64,000 bases of DNA from Persicirhabdus sediminis (GCF_016595495.1 NZ_JAENIM010000034.1:62001-126000), one strand, 5' to 3'; shown: positions 9,253 to 19,061, counted from the first letter of the stretch. The notes: generated by a model not told the origin, from the letters alone. A program made the numbers and translations.

Positions 9253-10380
9253 TTAGCAACGGCGACGGCGTAGGATGCGTGCCACACCACCGAGGCCGAG
9301 CAACATGATCGCAGCTGGCTCAGGAATTTTGTCCGTCACCGTAATCGTCCACGAGGTACCAGTATTTTCCCAAACCCACTCGAGGCCTTCATCGAGCTCA
9401 GGCAGGGAGATGGAGTCAAACTCACCAACGATGTTGCCAGCGGTGAACAATGTATACGAATCACCAGAGACAAAATCGCCAGTGCCAAGCGTATTAATCA
9501 CTAAGTTACCACCCAATGTAAGAGTTCCATTGATCTCAAAGGTATCACAAAGCGAGCTGCCGAGTTCGACCGTCATAGCCACTGTGCCTAATTCGCCACC
9601 ATAAGAACCTCCAAAATTAACATTTACAGTTCCAGTTCCAGTCGTTGTCCATGACGCTAGTCCTCCAGAGCCATCAGTATTGGCGCCAATATTGAGGTTG
9701 GCAATCGTCAGTGTCCTATTGCCATTAGACGCCAGTGTACCGTGGCCAATGAGATTGCCCACCACCCCGTCTGCATACAGACCTAGACTTTTACCATTCA
9801 TTCGCAGAGTCGCCTCAGAAAGGTCACCACCTTGAATACGAAACTCAGTAGTAGTAGAAGCCATCGTGATATCAGCCTTAATCACGGAGCCACCTAGAGC
9901 GAGAAATCTATTGGTATCTCTCACTTCGAAGGTGCCCGTAAGCGTCAGATTTTCTACCTCAAATACTTTAGGAGTGCCCACATAACCACCGCTGATATAT
10001 GAACCTACATTCAACGTTGTTTTATCAGCTCCTAGACCTTTAAGCTTTAATGCCTGATTTAGCACAGCGCCTTCAGTAGCCCTCCGCGAGATGGTATTTA
10101 CATTAAATGTGCCTTCGCCAACATTGACTTCGTTTCGGCCACCGTCGTGCATGAAGATGGCGTCTGCGCTGCCATCATTGTTCCATGCGACGTACTGGTT
10201 TTTATCCTCATCCCACCAAGATGGGTTATCGAGATCCCAAGTTAAGCCATTTGATGTTCCCGGTGGGGCCACATTAGGGTCCTCAGGATCTGGAGAACCC
10301 AAAATGAGCGCGCCATGGGTGAGGCCCATGCTCGCTAGATAACCTAGCGCCGTCGCAATCTTATATGTCTGTCTTTTCAT
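9253..10380 (-). CDS. PEP-CTERM sorting-domain protein, paralogue 3
   Basis: The 375-aa product has a signal peptide (LGYLASMGLTHG-ALI), a repetitive beta-rich body and a C-terminal PEP-CTERM tail with an Arg-rich end (RRRRC). It is closest to paralogue 2 and also shares the N-terminal block LTWDLD-PxWWD with it. Three such genes in a row on the same strand, with copied promoters and terminators, point to two rounds of tandem duplication. No enzymatic motif is visible. Confidence 0.85.
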   Translation of the reverse strand: MKRQTYKIATALGYLASMGLTHGALILGSPDPEDPNVAPPGTSNGLTWDLDNPSWWDEDKNQYVAWNNDGSADAIFMHDGGRNEVNVGEGTFNVNTISRRATEGAVLNQALKLKGLGADKTTLNVGSYISGGYVGTPKVFEVENLTLTGTFEVRDTNRFLALGGSVIKADITMASTTTEFRIQGGDLSEATLRMNGKSLGLYADGVVGNLIGHGTLASNGNRTLTIANLNIGANTDGSGGLASWTTTGTGTVNVNFGGSYGGELGTVAMTVELGSSLCDTFEINGTLTLGGNLVINTLGTGDFVSGDSYTLFTAGNIVGEFDSISLPELDEGLEWVWENTGTSWTITVTDKIPEPAAIMLLGLGGVARILRRRRC

Positions 10381-10484
10381 TTTACTTGGAGTTGTTTTTG
10401 TCTGCTATCTTTACAGATATGTTCTGACTAACTTAACCCGCCAAAGACATTGAATATCAAGTGAGAGTGAGCTCTATCAAGACG

Positions 10485-10524
10485 GACAAACGGACACTTC
10501 AAAAGAGCGTAGACGGAAACAAAC
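10485..10524 (-). promoter_or_regulatory. Paired ACAAAC direct repeats upstream of PEP-CTERM gene 3
   Basis: GACAAAC at 10485-10491 and AACAAAC at 10518-10524 (33 bp apart), the first followed by GGACACTTCAA. They match the pairs at 7200-7240 and 8842-8882. The rest of gap 10381-10806 shows no gene. Confidence 0.4.
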
Positions 10525-10806
10525 GATCACTGACAGTTCAGACTTGATAAGAATAATGGCCACCAACAAACCTCCACTAACAAATTAACGATCAATTGGC
10601 TACAGCTAAACATTTAGTTTAATTTGTGTCATTATTTGAACGCATCCCGCCCCCCTGTCTGACCACAAACAGACGTCCTTATACGCAGAGCAATTATTCC
10701 GTAGTTTCAGCTGAGCATGCCGCCATGCTCACAACAGAACACTGGCCTAATACACATCTGAGCCACTAGCTGATAGCTGGAGCCAGCCCATCGCCGTGAT
10801 TTGAGA

Positions 10807-10842
10807 TAAAAAAACCTCAGCCGGCCTGCGCCAGCTGAGGTT
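10807..10842 (-). terminator. Terminator of the pilus-assembly operon
   Basis: Minus strand AACCTCAGC pairs with GCTGAGGTT, followed by a T run, 25 bp past the pilC-like stop. Confidence 0.85.
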
Positions 10843-10867
10843 GAAAATTTGTGAATCGCGAGCTTTT

Positions 10868-12130
10868 CTAGCCAGCCTGATCCACGTTCTGAATCATCTT
10901 GATGAGTGGCAGGAAGAGCGCAAATACGATACCACCAACAACCACCGCGAGGAATACGATCATCAATGGTTCGATGATAGAAGTCAGCGCGGTCACCGCG
11001 TTATCCACTTCATCATCATAGACGTCTGCAATCTTCAGAAGCATCTCAGGCAGCTGACCGGTTTCTTCACCCACGTCGACCATTGAGATCACCATAGATG
11101 GGAAAACGCTGCTGACCTGCATAGGTGTCACGATAGATTCACCTTCCTTAACTGCTTCGTGAATTTTATCGATGGCCTCAGAAATAATCACGTTACCAGA
11201 AGTGTCGCGAGTAATGGTGAGCGCCTGAAGGATAGGCACACCAGAAGTAACCAGCGTACCCAGAGTACGAGAGAAACGTGCAATCGAACTCTTCTGCGTT
11301 AGATCACCAAATACTGGCAATTTGAGCTTCATGTTGTCCGTGATGTGACGCCCTTTGGTTGTCGTTGCCCAGGCTTTCAAGCCCATCCATACGAGACCAC
11401 TGACGAGGAAAATCCACGCGACGTTAGGCAATACAAAGGCCCGCGCTAACATCCAGTCGGACATACCAAAGACGAACTGTGAGATTGCTGGCAGGTCGCC
11501 CTCTTCAGCAAACATTTCGCGGAACTTAGGTACGATGAAGATCATCAGGAAAACCAAGATAGAGATCGCGATGAACAAAACGATCACCGGATAAACCATG
11601 GCTGAAACAATCTTGTTCTTCAGCTTGTTAGCCTTCTCCATGTACTCGGCAAGACGGTCGAGTACGACTTCTAGCACACCACCCAGCTCACCAGCTTTCA
11701 CCATGTTGATGTAGAGCTTGTTAAAGATTTTTGGGTGCTGAGTTAGAGACTCAGAGAATGTGGCACCAGTCTGTACAGATTCAGCTAGAGAATCGATGGT
11801 ATTCTTAAGCACCGGGTTTGGCTCTTGCTTGCCAAGCACGGTAAGACTGCGCAGAAGTGGTAGGCCTGAGTCAATCAATGTCGCCAGCTGGCGAGTAAAG
11901 ATCATCAGCACCTTAGGCTTCACCTTGCCGCCCTTTTTCTTGGCTGATTTTTTCCCTTTAGGCACGCTCTTCTGAGCTTTGCCGCTGCCTTTTCCAGCAG
12001 GCACGACTTCTCTAGGGTAGAGCCCCTGCGCCTTGAGCTGCTGAATCACTTCAGCCTCACTAGCCGCACTTACTACTCCACTAGTCTCCTCACCTTGCGC
12101 GTTAAACGCTGTGTATTCAAAGTTCGCCAT
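10868..12130 (-). CDS. pilC: PilC/GspF-type inner-membrane platform protein
   Basis: The 420-aa protein has a short N-terminal PilC-like domain (MANFEYTAFNAQGEE), a very basic linker at about residues 46-72 (Lys/Gly-rich), and two T2SSF domains (about 80-200 and 280-400) that carry the three to four membrane helices. It forms the inner-membrane platform that couples an ATPase to pilin polymerisation in type IV pili or pseudopilin assembly in type II secretion. It follows two assembly ATPase genes in the same orientation (gap 69 bp), so the three make an operon ending at a clear terminator. Confidence 0.9.
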   Translation of the reverse strand: MANFEYTAFNAQGEETSGVVSAASEAEVIQQLKAQGLYPREVVPAGKGSGKAQKSVPKGKKSAKKKGGKVKPKVLMIFTRQLATLIDSGLPLLRSLTVLGKQEPNPVLKNTIDSLAESVQTGATFSESLTQHPKIFNKLYINMVKAGELGGVLEVVLDRLAEYMEKANKLKNKIVSAMVYPVIVLFIAISILVFLMIFIVPKFREMFAEEGDLPAISQFVFGMSDWMLARAFVLPNVAWIFLVSGLVWMGLKAWATTTKGRHITDNMKLKLPVFGDLTQKSSIARFSRTLGTLVTSGVPILQALTITRDTSGNVIISEAIDKIHEAVKEGESIVTPMQVSSVFPSMVISMVDVGEETGQLPEMLLKIADVYDDEVDNAVTALTSIIEPLMIVFLAVVVGGIVFALFLPLIKMIQNVDQAG

Positions 12131-12199
12131 AGCGTTATCGTTTCGAATTTATTGTGTGTATGTCTTTGGTTGGTTGTTTTTAATCTACTACTGCGCGGC

Positions 12200-13873
12200 C
12201 TAGGTGTACTTAAGTACCTCTTCGATCGTCGTCTGCCCTTCGTAGATATGGCGCAGCCCGTCCTCGCGGAGTGTCTGCATGCCCAGTTCGATAGCTTTCT
12301 GTTTGAGCACCACGGATGGAGCTCTCTCAATAATCAGGTCGCGAAGCGGATCCGTTACGTTGAGGAGTTCAAACAGACCTTGACGGCCTTTGTACCCCGT
12401 ATTGCCGCAAACGTCACAACCGCCACCTGTGTAGAATTCCTTATCTCCCAGCTCGTGTGGAGAAAGTCCCAGCTGGCTGATAATTGCCTCACTTGGTTCG
12501 TAGGAGGCACGACAGCTAGAGCAAATCGTACGCAACAGACGCTGTGCCAACACCCCCTCTAGGGAGGCCGCCACAAGGAATGGTTCAATGCCCATGTCCA
12601 CCAAACGAGTCACCGCACCGGAGGCATCGTTAGTATGCAAGGTTGATAGAACTAAGTGACCCGTTAGTGATGCCTGGATCGCAATCTGCGCGGTATCTTG
12701 GTCTCGAATCTCCCCCACTAGAATGCGGTCTGGATCCTGACGCAAGAAAGCACGAAGCACACGTGAGAAGGTCAAGCCAATGGCATCATTGACGGGAACC
12801 TGAACAATGCCGTCGACATCATATTCCACAGGATCCTCAGCTGTGAGCAGCTTACTATCAATGGTATTGATTCGCTTCAGCGCCGCATAGAGTGTGGTTG
12901 TCTTACCCGCACCTGTTGGCCCCGTACAAATGAAGATACCATTCGGCTTCATCGTCGTCTCACAGATGTAGTCGTAGATGTACTCCGGCATGTTGAGAGC
13001 CTCGAGGCTGAGGTTCACATTGCCGCGATCTAGCACACGCATTACGATACTCTCACCGTACTGAGTAGGTAGAGTAGATACACGCATGTCGACTTGTTTG
13101 TCACCAATTTGCTTAACGATACGACCATCCTGAGGCACGCGGTTTTCCGCAATGTTCATCGCCGACATCACTTTTACACGTGATAGAATTGGCAATGCTA
13201 GATGCACTGGTGGTGGTGACATTTCGAATAACAAACCATCCACACGGTAGCGGATCTTGAATTCTTTTTCGAATGGCTCGAAGTGAATATCAGAAGCACC
13301 TTCGTTAATCGCTTGATAGAGAACGAGGTCTACAAAACGGATGATAGGAGCTGAGTTTGCCTCAGACTCGCCACCGTTAGCGCCGTCCACTTGGAACTCA
13401 GTAGCTGATAGCTGGCTGAGCAAATCTTCCATCGCGTTACCGGTGCCGCCGTAGGCTTCGTTGATCTTGGCTTCGACCACGTGATCTGGCGCGATGACCA
13501 AGAAAATCTCGTACCCTAAGGCAAAGCGAAGGTCTTCAACGACTTGCGGGTTGAGTGGGTCTACCACCGCCATGCTGAGCCCTTCTGCACTAACGGCAAT
13601 AGGCAAACACCCATGCAGACGTGCCGTGCCAACTGGCACCAATTGCAGTAGCTCTGGTGATGGCACCCAGTTAGTAAGGTCTACCATCTCGGCGCCAAGC
13701 TCATTGGCGATAGCTGGCCAAATATCGTCTTTATGGCTGATGACTTCGAAGTCGGCGAGAATCTCCGCCACTTCCTTACCGCTATTATCTACCTCCTGTA
13801 AAATGTCGGTAGCTAAATATTGGTCAATCAATCCGCGATTGATAAATAGGTCGACTAATTGCTGATTATCCAT
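12200..13873 (-). CDS. GspE/PilB-family assembly ATPase, second copy
   Basis: The 557-aa protein has a GspE_N domain (about residues 1-150) and a hexameric secretion ATPase domain (about 180-550). Seen motifs are Walker A GPTGAGKTT (about 314), Walker B/Asp box ILVGEIRD, the His box LSTLHTNDA, and a tetracysteine zinc element CSSC...CDVC. It powers pilin or pseudopilin polymerisation from the cytoplasm. It lies between another PilB-like ATPase (58-bp gap) and pilC. The two ATPases are similar but clearly diverged, so they probably are not redundant. PilB versus GspE cannot be separated without pilin or secretin genes. Confidence 0.9.
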   Translation of the reverse strand: MDNQQLVDLFINRGLIDQYLATDILQEVDNSGKEVAEILADFEVISHKDDIWPAIANELGAEMVDLTNWVPSPELLQLVPVGTARLHGCLPIAVSAEGLSMAVVDPLNPQVVEDLRFALGYEIFLVIAPDHVVEAKINEAYGGTGNAMEDLLSQLSATEFQVDGANGGESEANSAPIIRFVDLVLYQAINEGASDIHFEPFEKEFKIRYRVDGLLFEMSPPPVHLALPILSRVKVMSAMNIAENRVPQDGRIVKQIGDKQVDMRVSTLPTQYGESIVMRVLDRGNVNLSLEALNMPEYIYDYICETTMKPNGIFICTGPTGAGKTTTLYAALKRINTIDSKLLTAEDPVEYDVDGIVQVPVNDAIGLTFSRVLRAFLRQDPDRILVGEIRDQDTAQIAIQASLTGHLVLSTLHTNDASGAVTRLVDMGIEPFLVAASLEGVLAQRLLRTICSSCRASYEPSEAIISQLGLSPHELGDKEFYTGGGCDVCGNTGYKGRQGLFELLNVTDPLRDLIIERAPSVVLKQKAIELGMQTLREDGLRHIYEGQTTIEEVLKYT

Positions 13874-13931
13874 TGAGAAAAATTGTATCTATGAAGTTTG
13901 TCTGTTCATGAATGAATGGCTTACCTGTCTA

Positions 13932-15614
13932 TTAATCAGAATCAGCCATGGTTACGTTGATCACTTCATCCGGCGCGGTCATGCCTGCCAGAATCTTGCG
14001 AATACCATCTTCACGAAGCGTTCTCATGCCTAACTCACGAGCGCGCCTACGTAGCTGTGGCGAGCTCATGTCTTGGTTAATCATGTGACGCACTTCATCG
14101 TCCACTTTGAGGAATTCAAAAATACCCATACGTCCTTTGAAGCCAGTATTGCGGCATTTGCCACAACCATTAGGTCCATAGACGGTATTACCAGTTAGCA
14201 TCTGTGGGTCGATACCCAAGATACGGATTTGGCGATCATCCAGCTCGATTGGTGACTTACACTCTGGGCAGAGTTTACGAGTCAAACGCTGGGCGATCAC
14301 CGCACGCAGTGATGAGGCAATTAAGAATTTCTTCACGCCGATATCTGCCAAACGAGCCACCGCACTTGGGGCATCGTTAGTATGCAGAGTAGACATCACC
14401 AAGTGACCTGTGAGAGACGCGTTAATCGCAATGTTAGCAGTTTCAGCATCTCGAATCTCACCCACCATGATGACGTTAGGCGCCTGACGCATCATCGCTC
14501 GCAGCGCGGCGGCAAAGGTCATGCCAATATCTGTTTTCACCATCACCTGGTTCACACCTGGCATTTCATATTCCACCGGGTCTTCCACCGTGATGATCTT
14601 GCGATCCGGCTTGTTGATGTAGTTCAAACAAGCATAAAGCGTGGTCGTCTTACCAGAACCGGTAGGACCTGTTACCAACACAATGCCGTCTGGTAGGCGA
14701 ATGAGTTTTTCAAAACTTTCCTGGTCATCAGATAAGAAACCGAGCTCGCCGAGGCCAAGCATCAATGCTGACTTATCCAAAATACGCATCACGATACTTT
14801 CACCGTGGTTGCTAGGAACAGAAGATACACGAAGATCAATCTCTTTGCCGCCAAAGCGAATCTGGATTCGACCATCCTGAGGCAGGCGTTTCTCCGCGAT
14901 AGACATCGTTCCGCTCATCACCTTACAGCGGGCAATGATAGCTGGGTGCAGCTTCTTAGGATGCTGGTCCACTTCGATCAGCTTACCATCCACACGGTAG
15001 CGGATGCGCAAATAGGTCTCCATTGGCTCAATGTGAATATCACTAACACGCATCTTAAATGCCTCTGATAGAATATTCTGAACGATGCGGATGATAGGAG
15101 CATCCTCGGCGCTGGCCGTCTCTGCTTTACCGCCACCGGCTCCAATAACAACAAACTCATTAGCAGCTGCATCGTCTGCAGCGGCACCTCCATAGTACTG
15201 GTGGACAACATGCGCTACCGCACTGTATGTAGCCACCACTGGAGTAATTTCACGCCCTAGCAGGTGAGGCAAGCTATCCAACATCTCGAAGTCGAGAGGG
15301 TCAGCCACCGCAACTGTCATATAAACACCATCATCCACAAGTGGCACAAAATGATATCTCTTGGCAGCATCCGCTGGCACGCGAGAAATCAAGTCAGGGT
15401 CGAGTGGCGTATGTGTCAGATCGATAAAATCCATGCTCGAATTATGAGCACAAACTTGTGCCACCTGCTCTTCGCTCAGGTAGTTGTGACGAATTAGTCC
15501 CTCAACTACGCTTTCGCTCCCGTTCAGGTTGGCCCGCACATAATCGATATGCTCTTGAGTCACAAGTTGTGCCTCACATAGCAGCTCTAGAAGATAGTCT
15601 TCGTTGGAATACAC
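13932..15614 (-). CDS. GspE/PilB-family assembly ATPase, first copy
   Basis: The 560-aa protein starts at GTG 15614 and is the first gene of the operon. It has a GspE_N domain, then the ATPase domain with Walker A GPTGSGKTT (about 314), VIMVGEIRDA, MSTLHTNDA and a zinc tetracysteine CPEC...CGKC. A Gly/Ala-rich segment joins the two halves. It is a cytoplasmic motor for type IV pilus or type II secretion assembly. Its divergence from the next gene (557 aa) suggests two motors sharing one PilC. No retraction ATPase (PilT) is present in the window. Confidence 0.9.
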   Translation of the reverse strand: MYSNEDYLLELLCEAQLVTQEHIDYVRANLNGSESVVEGLIRHNYLSEEQVAQVCAHNSSMDFIDLTHTPLDPDLISRVPADAAKRYHFVPLVDDGVYMTVAVADPLDFEMLDSLPHLLGREITPVVATYSAVAHVVHQYYGGAAADDAAANEFVVIGAGGGKAETASAEDAPIIRIVQNILSEAFKMRVSDIHIEPMETYLRIRYRVDGKLIEVDQHPKKLHPAIIARCKVMSGTMSIAEKRLPQDGRIQIRFGGKEIDLRVSSVPSNHGESIVMRILDKSALMLGLGELGFLSDDQESFEKLIRLPDGIVLVTGPTGSGKTTTLYACLNYINKPDRKIITVEDPVEYEMPGVNQVMVKTDIGMTFAAALRAMMRQAPNVIMVGEIRDAETANIAINASLTGHLVMSTLHTNDAPSAVARLADIGVKKFLIASSLRAVIAQRLTRKLCPECKSPIELDDRQIRILGIDPQMLTGNTVYGPNGCGKCRNTGFKGRMGIFEFLKVDDEVRHMINQDMSSPQLRRRARELGMRTLREDGIRKILAGMTAPDEVINVTMADSD

Positions 15615-15854
15615 AGTGTTTAATCTATTTTAGCGTTATCAACCCACCTGCAGCATACAAGGCGAGCAATACGAGCACACTGGGTAAAACTTTCAGACAC
15701 GTCAAGGATGCAAGCATCTAATTTGCCAACGTTTGTAATTTTGTATTACCACGTACATACAATAGACAGACAATCATTTGTTATCATAGGTGTCGATTTT
15801 GGCACGTAAAAGAGAGTTACGCACACAGAAACAGTCATTTACAGTAACTGCACC

Positions 15855-17834
15855 ATGCGTATCGATTTTGTCACTGACACCTATCCGCCTGACGTCAATG
15901 GAGTCGCCATGACACTCGCTAATTTGACCGCAGAGCTGAGAAAGCGAAATCACCTCGTCCATATCTGCCATACAGGCGAGACGCGACGCGGTGAAACTAG
16001 CCATCTGTCACTCAGCTTGCCGGGGTACAATGAAGTTAGAGTTGGGCTGCCAAGCCCGCTCAAATTACGCAAACGCTGGAAGCACAAACGCCCAGACGTC
16101 ATCTACGTGGCCACAGAAAGCCCCATGGGAGCGTCCGCTATCAAGGCCGCTCGCCAGCTAGGCATCCCAGTGGCCACAGGCTTTCATACCAATTTTCACG
16201 ACTACCTAGACAAAAGCAAAGTCCCGCACATGCAGGACATTGCCATGGCCTACCTCAAGCGCACCCATAACAAGGCCGACTGCACCATCGCACCGTCACC
16301 CGACACCGTCGCTATGTTAGAAGACTCTGGGTTCAAAAACGTCAAGCTGATGGGGCGCGGAATTAACCACGAACGCTTCCACCCCAACAAAAGGTGCAAA
16401 CTGCTGCGCAGCTACTGGCAAGCAGAAGCTAACGAGCCCGTTGCTCTCATCGTTGGACGCCTAGCTAGCGAAAAAAACCTGCCGCTAGCCATGCAGACGA
16501 TTCGCGAACTACAAGTCGACTTCCCATCACTCAAAGCAGTCTGTGTGGGCGATGGCCCCGAAAAAGAAAAACTGCAGCTGGCATTTCCCGAGGTCAAATT
16601 TGTAGGCACCCAGCGCGATGATGAACTCGCCGCCCACTATGCCTCCGCAGACTTATTCATTTTCCCTAGCGAGACAGAAACCTTTGGCAATGTGCTCATA
16701 GAAGCAATGTCCTGCGAGCTAACATGCGTTGCCTATGATTACGCAGCCGCCGCCCTCTACCTCAAAGATGGTGAGAATGGCTTCACCGCTAACAAAGGTG
16801 ATCAGGCTGAGTTTAAAAATAAATGCCGACTCGCGCTAGAGCATGTTAGCAGACAAGATAGATCGCTTGGTATGGCGGCGAGAAAGAGCATTTCTCACCT
16901 CAGCTGGCCACAAGTCGCCAAAAAATTTGAATCCCACCTGCGGGAAATTCGCAGCAGCTATCCAGCTAAAAAACAACGTGTCAAAAACCGCCTCAATGTG
17001 CGCACGTTGATTCTATCAGACCTCCACCTAGGCACCCCAGATGCCAAGGCTAGGCAGGTCGTTGACTTGCTTAAAAATACTGACTGTGAGCGCATTATCC
17101 TCAACGGCGACATCATTGATGGCTGGGAGATCAAGCGCGGCGCTAAGTGGCTGAATACACATACACGGGTCATCCGCACACTGCTCAAAAAGATAGAAAA
17201 AGATAAAGTCGAAGTCATCTATCTGCGCGGCAACCATGATGATATCCTAGAGCGATTTTTGCCGCTCAATATGGGCCGGCTTAAGCTCGCTATGGACTAT
17301 CACTTCCAGACGGCAGACGGCAGAAATTACTACATCATCCACGGTGACGGATTTGATAGTGTATCCACTAACCACAAGTGGGTCGCTGTGCTCGGCTCAT
17401 TGGGTTACAACCTGCTACTCAAAATCAACCGCTTCTACAACAAGTACCGGGCCATGCGTGGCAAAGAATACTACTCTATCAGCAAGAAGATCAAAGCTAA
17501 GGTAAAGTCAGCAGTAAACTTCATCTCCAGCTATGAAGAAAAACTAGAAGAACTCGCCGTTTCTAAAAACTGCGAGGGCATCATCTGCGGCCACATCCAT
17601 ACGCCAGCGGATAAAATGATCAACCATACCCACTACCTCAATAGTGGCGATTGGGTAGAGTCTCTAACTTGCATCATTGAAGACCACCATGGCGCGATGG
17701 AAGTGATCACCTATCAAGATTTCCTCAAACGTACCCAGCTAACGCCAGCTCCAGCCGACGAACTCGAGGAGTTTGAGGTCCCATTCCCCAACATCAACGA
17801 GATCCAAGAGCAGCTCGTCAGAGAGTCAGCCTAA
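15855..17834 (+). CDS. Fusion: GT4 glycosyltransferase plus LpxH-like metallophosphoesterase
   Basis: This 659-aa protein joins two enzymes. Residues 1-365 form a GT4/GT-B glycosyltransferase: MRIDFVTDTYPPDVNGVA at the N-terminus, IVGRLASEKNLP and the donor-site block SETETFGNVLIEAMSC (like alpha-mannosyltransferases). Residues about 375-620 form a calcineurin-like phosphoesterase with DLHLG, NGDIIDG, RGNHDD, HGDGFD and GHIHTP, all metal ligands present. The nearest family is the UDP-2,3-diacylglucosamine diphosphatase-like group. In other bacteria such enzymes are often neighbours; here they are one continuous frame with no stop or frameshift. A role in glycolipid or lipid A-linked assembly is inferred. 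The gene is monocistronic and divergent from the pilus operon. Confidence 0.88.
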   Translation: MRIDFVTDTYPPDVNGVAMTLANLTAELRKRNHLVHICHTGETRRGETSHLSLSLPGYNEVRVGLPSPLKLRKRWKHKRPDVIYVATESPMGASAIKAARQLGIPVATGFHTNFHDYLDKSKVPHMQDIAMAYLKRTHNKADCTIAPSPDTVAMLEDSGFKNVKLMGRGINHERFHPNKRCKLLRSYWQAEANEPVALIVGRLASEKNLPLAMQTIRELQVDFPSLKAVCVGDGPEKEKLQLAFPEVKFVGTQRDDELAAHYASADLFIFPSETETFGNVLIEAMSCELTCVAYDYAAAALYLKDGENGFTANKGDQAEFKNKCRLALEHVSRQDRSLGMAARKSISHLSWPQVAKKFESHLREIRSSYPAKKQRVKNRLNVRTLILSDLHLGTPDAKARQVVDLLKNTDCERIILNGDIIDGWEIKRGAKWLNTHTRVIRTLLKKIEKDKVEVIYLRGNHDDILERFLPLNMGRLKLAMDYHFQTADGRNYYIIHGDGFDSVSTNHKWVAVLGSLGYNLLLKINRFYNKYRAMRGKEYYSISKKIKAKVKSAVNFISSYEEKLEELAVSKNCEGIICGHIHTPADKMINHTHYLNSGDWVESLTCIIEDHHGAMEVITYQDFLKRTQLTPAPADELEEFEVPFPNINEIQEQLVRESA

Positions 17835-17853
17835 AATCTAGCTGGCTAACTTT

Positions 17854-17891
17854 TAAAAAGAAAAACCCCCAGCTGGCTGACCAGCTGGGGG
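17854..17891 (-). terminator. Terminator between convergent genes
   Basis: Perfect 11-bp stem CCCCCAGCTGG / CCAGCTGGGGG with a four-base loop. The T run lies on the minus strand, so it mainly serves the coiled-coil gene at 17921. It may also act on the plus-strand gene ending at 17834. Confidence 0.88.
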
Positions 17892-17920
17892 CATCAAAAA
17901 TATCTAGCAATTAGAATCAA

Positions 17921-18970
17921 TTACTTGTGCTTGCTCTCGTACTCAGCCAGCCATTTTTTGCGAGCTTCGAGATTCTCCTTCATGCCAGCCAGTTCGTTAG
18001 CGCGGCGCTTAAGGTCGTCAAACTTGCGGTACATGTCGTCTGAGTCTTGGCGGATATCAGTCATTAGCTCACGGATCATCAGCTGTAGCTCGTGTGCTTG
18101 TCTGCGACCTATCGCCACTGTGCTTGCCTCGTTAGAGAAATCCATCATCTTAGCCAGCTGAGCTTTACGTTCAGCTAGAGCCTTCTCGTTACGTTCGACA
18201 TCTTGCTGATAGAAACCTTTTTGAGCATCAGAAAGTGAACCCGCGTCCAACTTAGCCTGCACTGCTTTAATATCGCGCTCTAGCTCACTAATGCTGTTTG
18301 TTAGTGCATCAATAACCTCTTTGCGTTGCTTGTCTGTCTGAGTGGTTTCACGGCGATTTTGCTTCCACTTCTCATTCACCTTCTCACCACCATTGCGGTA
18401 CCAGCGACCATAGCCATAACCTCCGCCATCGTTGACGTACTTTTTATAGTCTTTGTGGTCAGTAAAAGTTTTTGATAGGTCGACAATTTGGCTGATACGC
18501 TTGTCGATCTTCTCATCAAAGGAATCCACTAACTCTTCGGCCTTTTCATCGTCTGCAGATTTTCCCGCAGCAATATTGTTCATGACCTCGGTGCGTGTCT
18601 TGTTGTATCTATCAATCGAATCACCCAGCGCCTGCATCACGTCTTGCTTAGTTTCAGCCACGCGAATTTTAGAATCTTGTGAATCTTTATATTTCTCCAA
18701 ATTCTCAACAACCTTGCCAACACGTTCTTCGATGCGTGCATCTAACTTTTCGATCTCTCCTATAAGAAGATCAATACGAGCTGTACGGTCAGAAATACGA
18801 GACTCCATCACAGGGATGGAGAGTTTGCGCGTCTGGTATTCCTCTTCAGTTAGCTCAGCTGTAGCAGCTGGACCTGCATCTTCGCGTGGTGCAGTTGGAT
18901 CTTCAGCCAAAGCTGGGTTTGTTAGATAAGCACCCGAAACTAGCGCTATTGTGAGAATGGTTTTTTTCAT
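17921..18970 (-). CDS. Secreted coiled-coil protein of unknown function
   Basis: I start it at ATG 18970, where a clear signal peptide begins (MKKTILTIALVSGAYLTNPALA); a start five codons upstream is possible. The mature 349-aa product is highly charged and predicted to be mostly coiled coil (long stretches of Glu/Lys/Asp/Arg with heptad spacing), interrupted by a Gly/Tyr segment (YGYGRWYRNGG) near residue 190. No enzyme motif is seen. It lies downstream of the 977-aa repeat protein on the same strand, separated by a hairpin terminator. Probably periplasmic. Confidence 0.75.
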   Translation of the reverse strand: MKKTILTIALVSGAYLTNPALAEDPTAPREDAGPAATAELTEEEYQTRKLSIPVMESRISDRTARIDLLIGEIEKLDARIEERVGKVVENLEKYKDSQDSKIRVAETKQDVMQALGDSIDRYNKTRTEVMNNIAAGKSADDEKAEELVDSFDEKIDKRISQIVDLSKTFTDHKDYKKYVNDGGGYGYGRWYRNGGEKVNEKWKQNRRETTQTDKQRKEVIDALTNSISELERDIKAVQAKLDAGSLSDAQKGFYQQDVERNEKALAERKAQLAKMMDFSNEASTVAIGRRQAHELQLMIRELMTDIRQDSDDMYRKFDDLKRRANELAGMKENLEARKKWLAEYESKHK

Positions 18971-18984
18971 AACTGAAGACCACA

Positions 18985-19034
18985 CAAAACAAACGATCCC
19001 TTACGGTCAAGCTCAAAGCTTGCCCATAAGGGAT
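18985..19034 (-). terminator. Hairpin terminator of the repeat-protein gene
   Basis: ATCCCTTA(C)GG(T)CAAGCT pairs imperfectly with AGCTTG(C)CC(A)TAAGGGAT (18996-19034), followed on the minus strand by a T-rich tract. It lies just past the stop at 19062. Confidence 0.7.
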
Positions 19035-19061
19035 TAGATAACATCTAGCTAGCTAGAAAAG

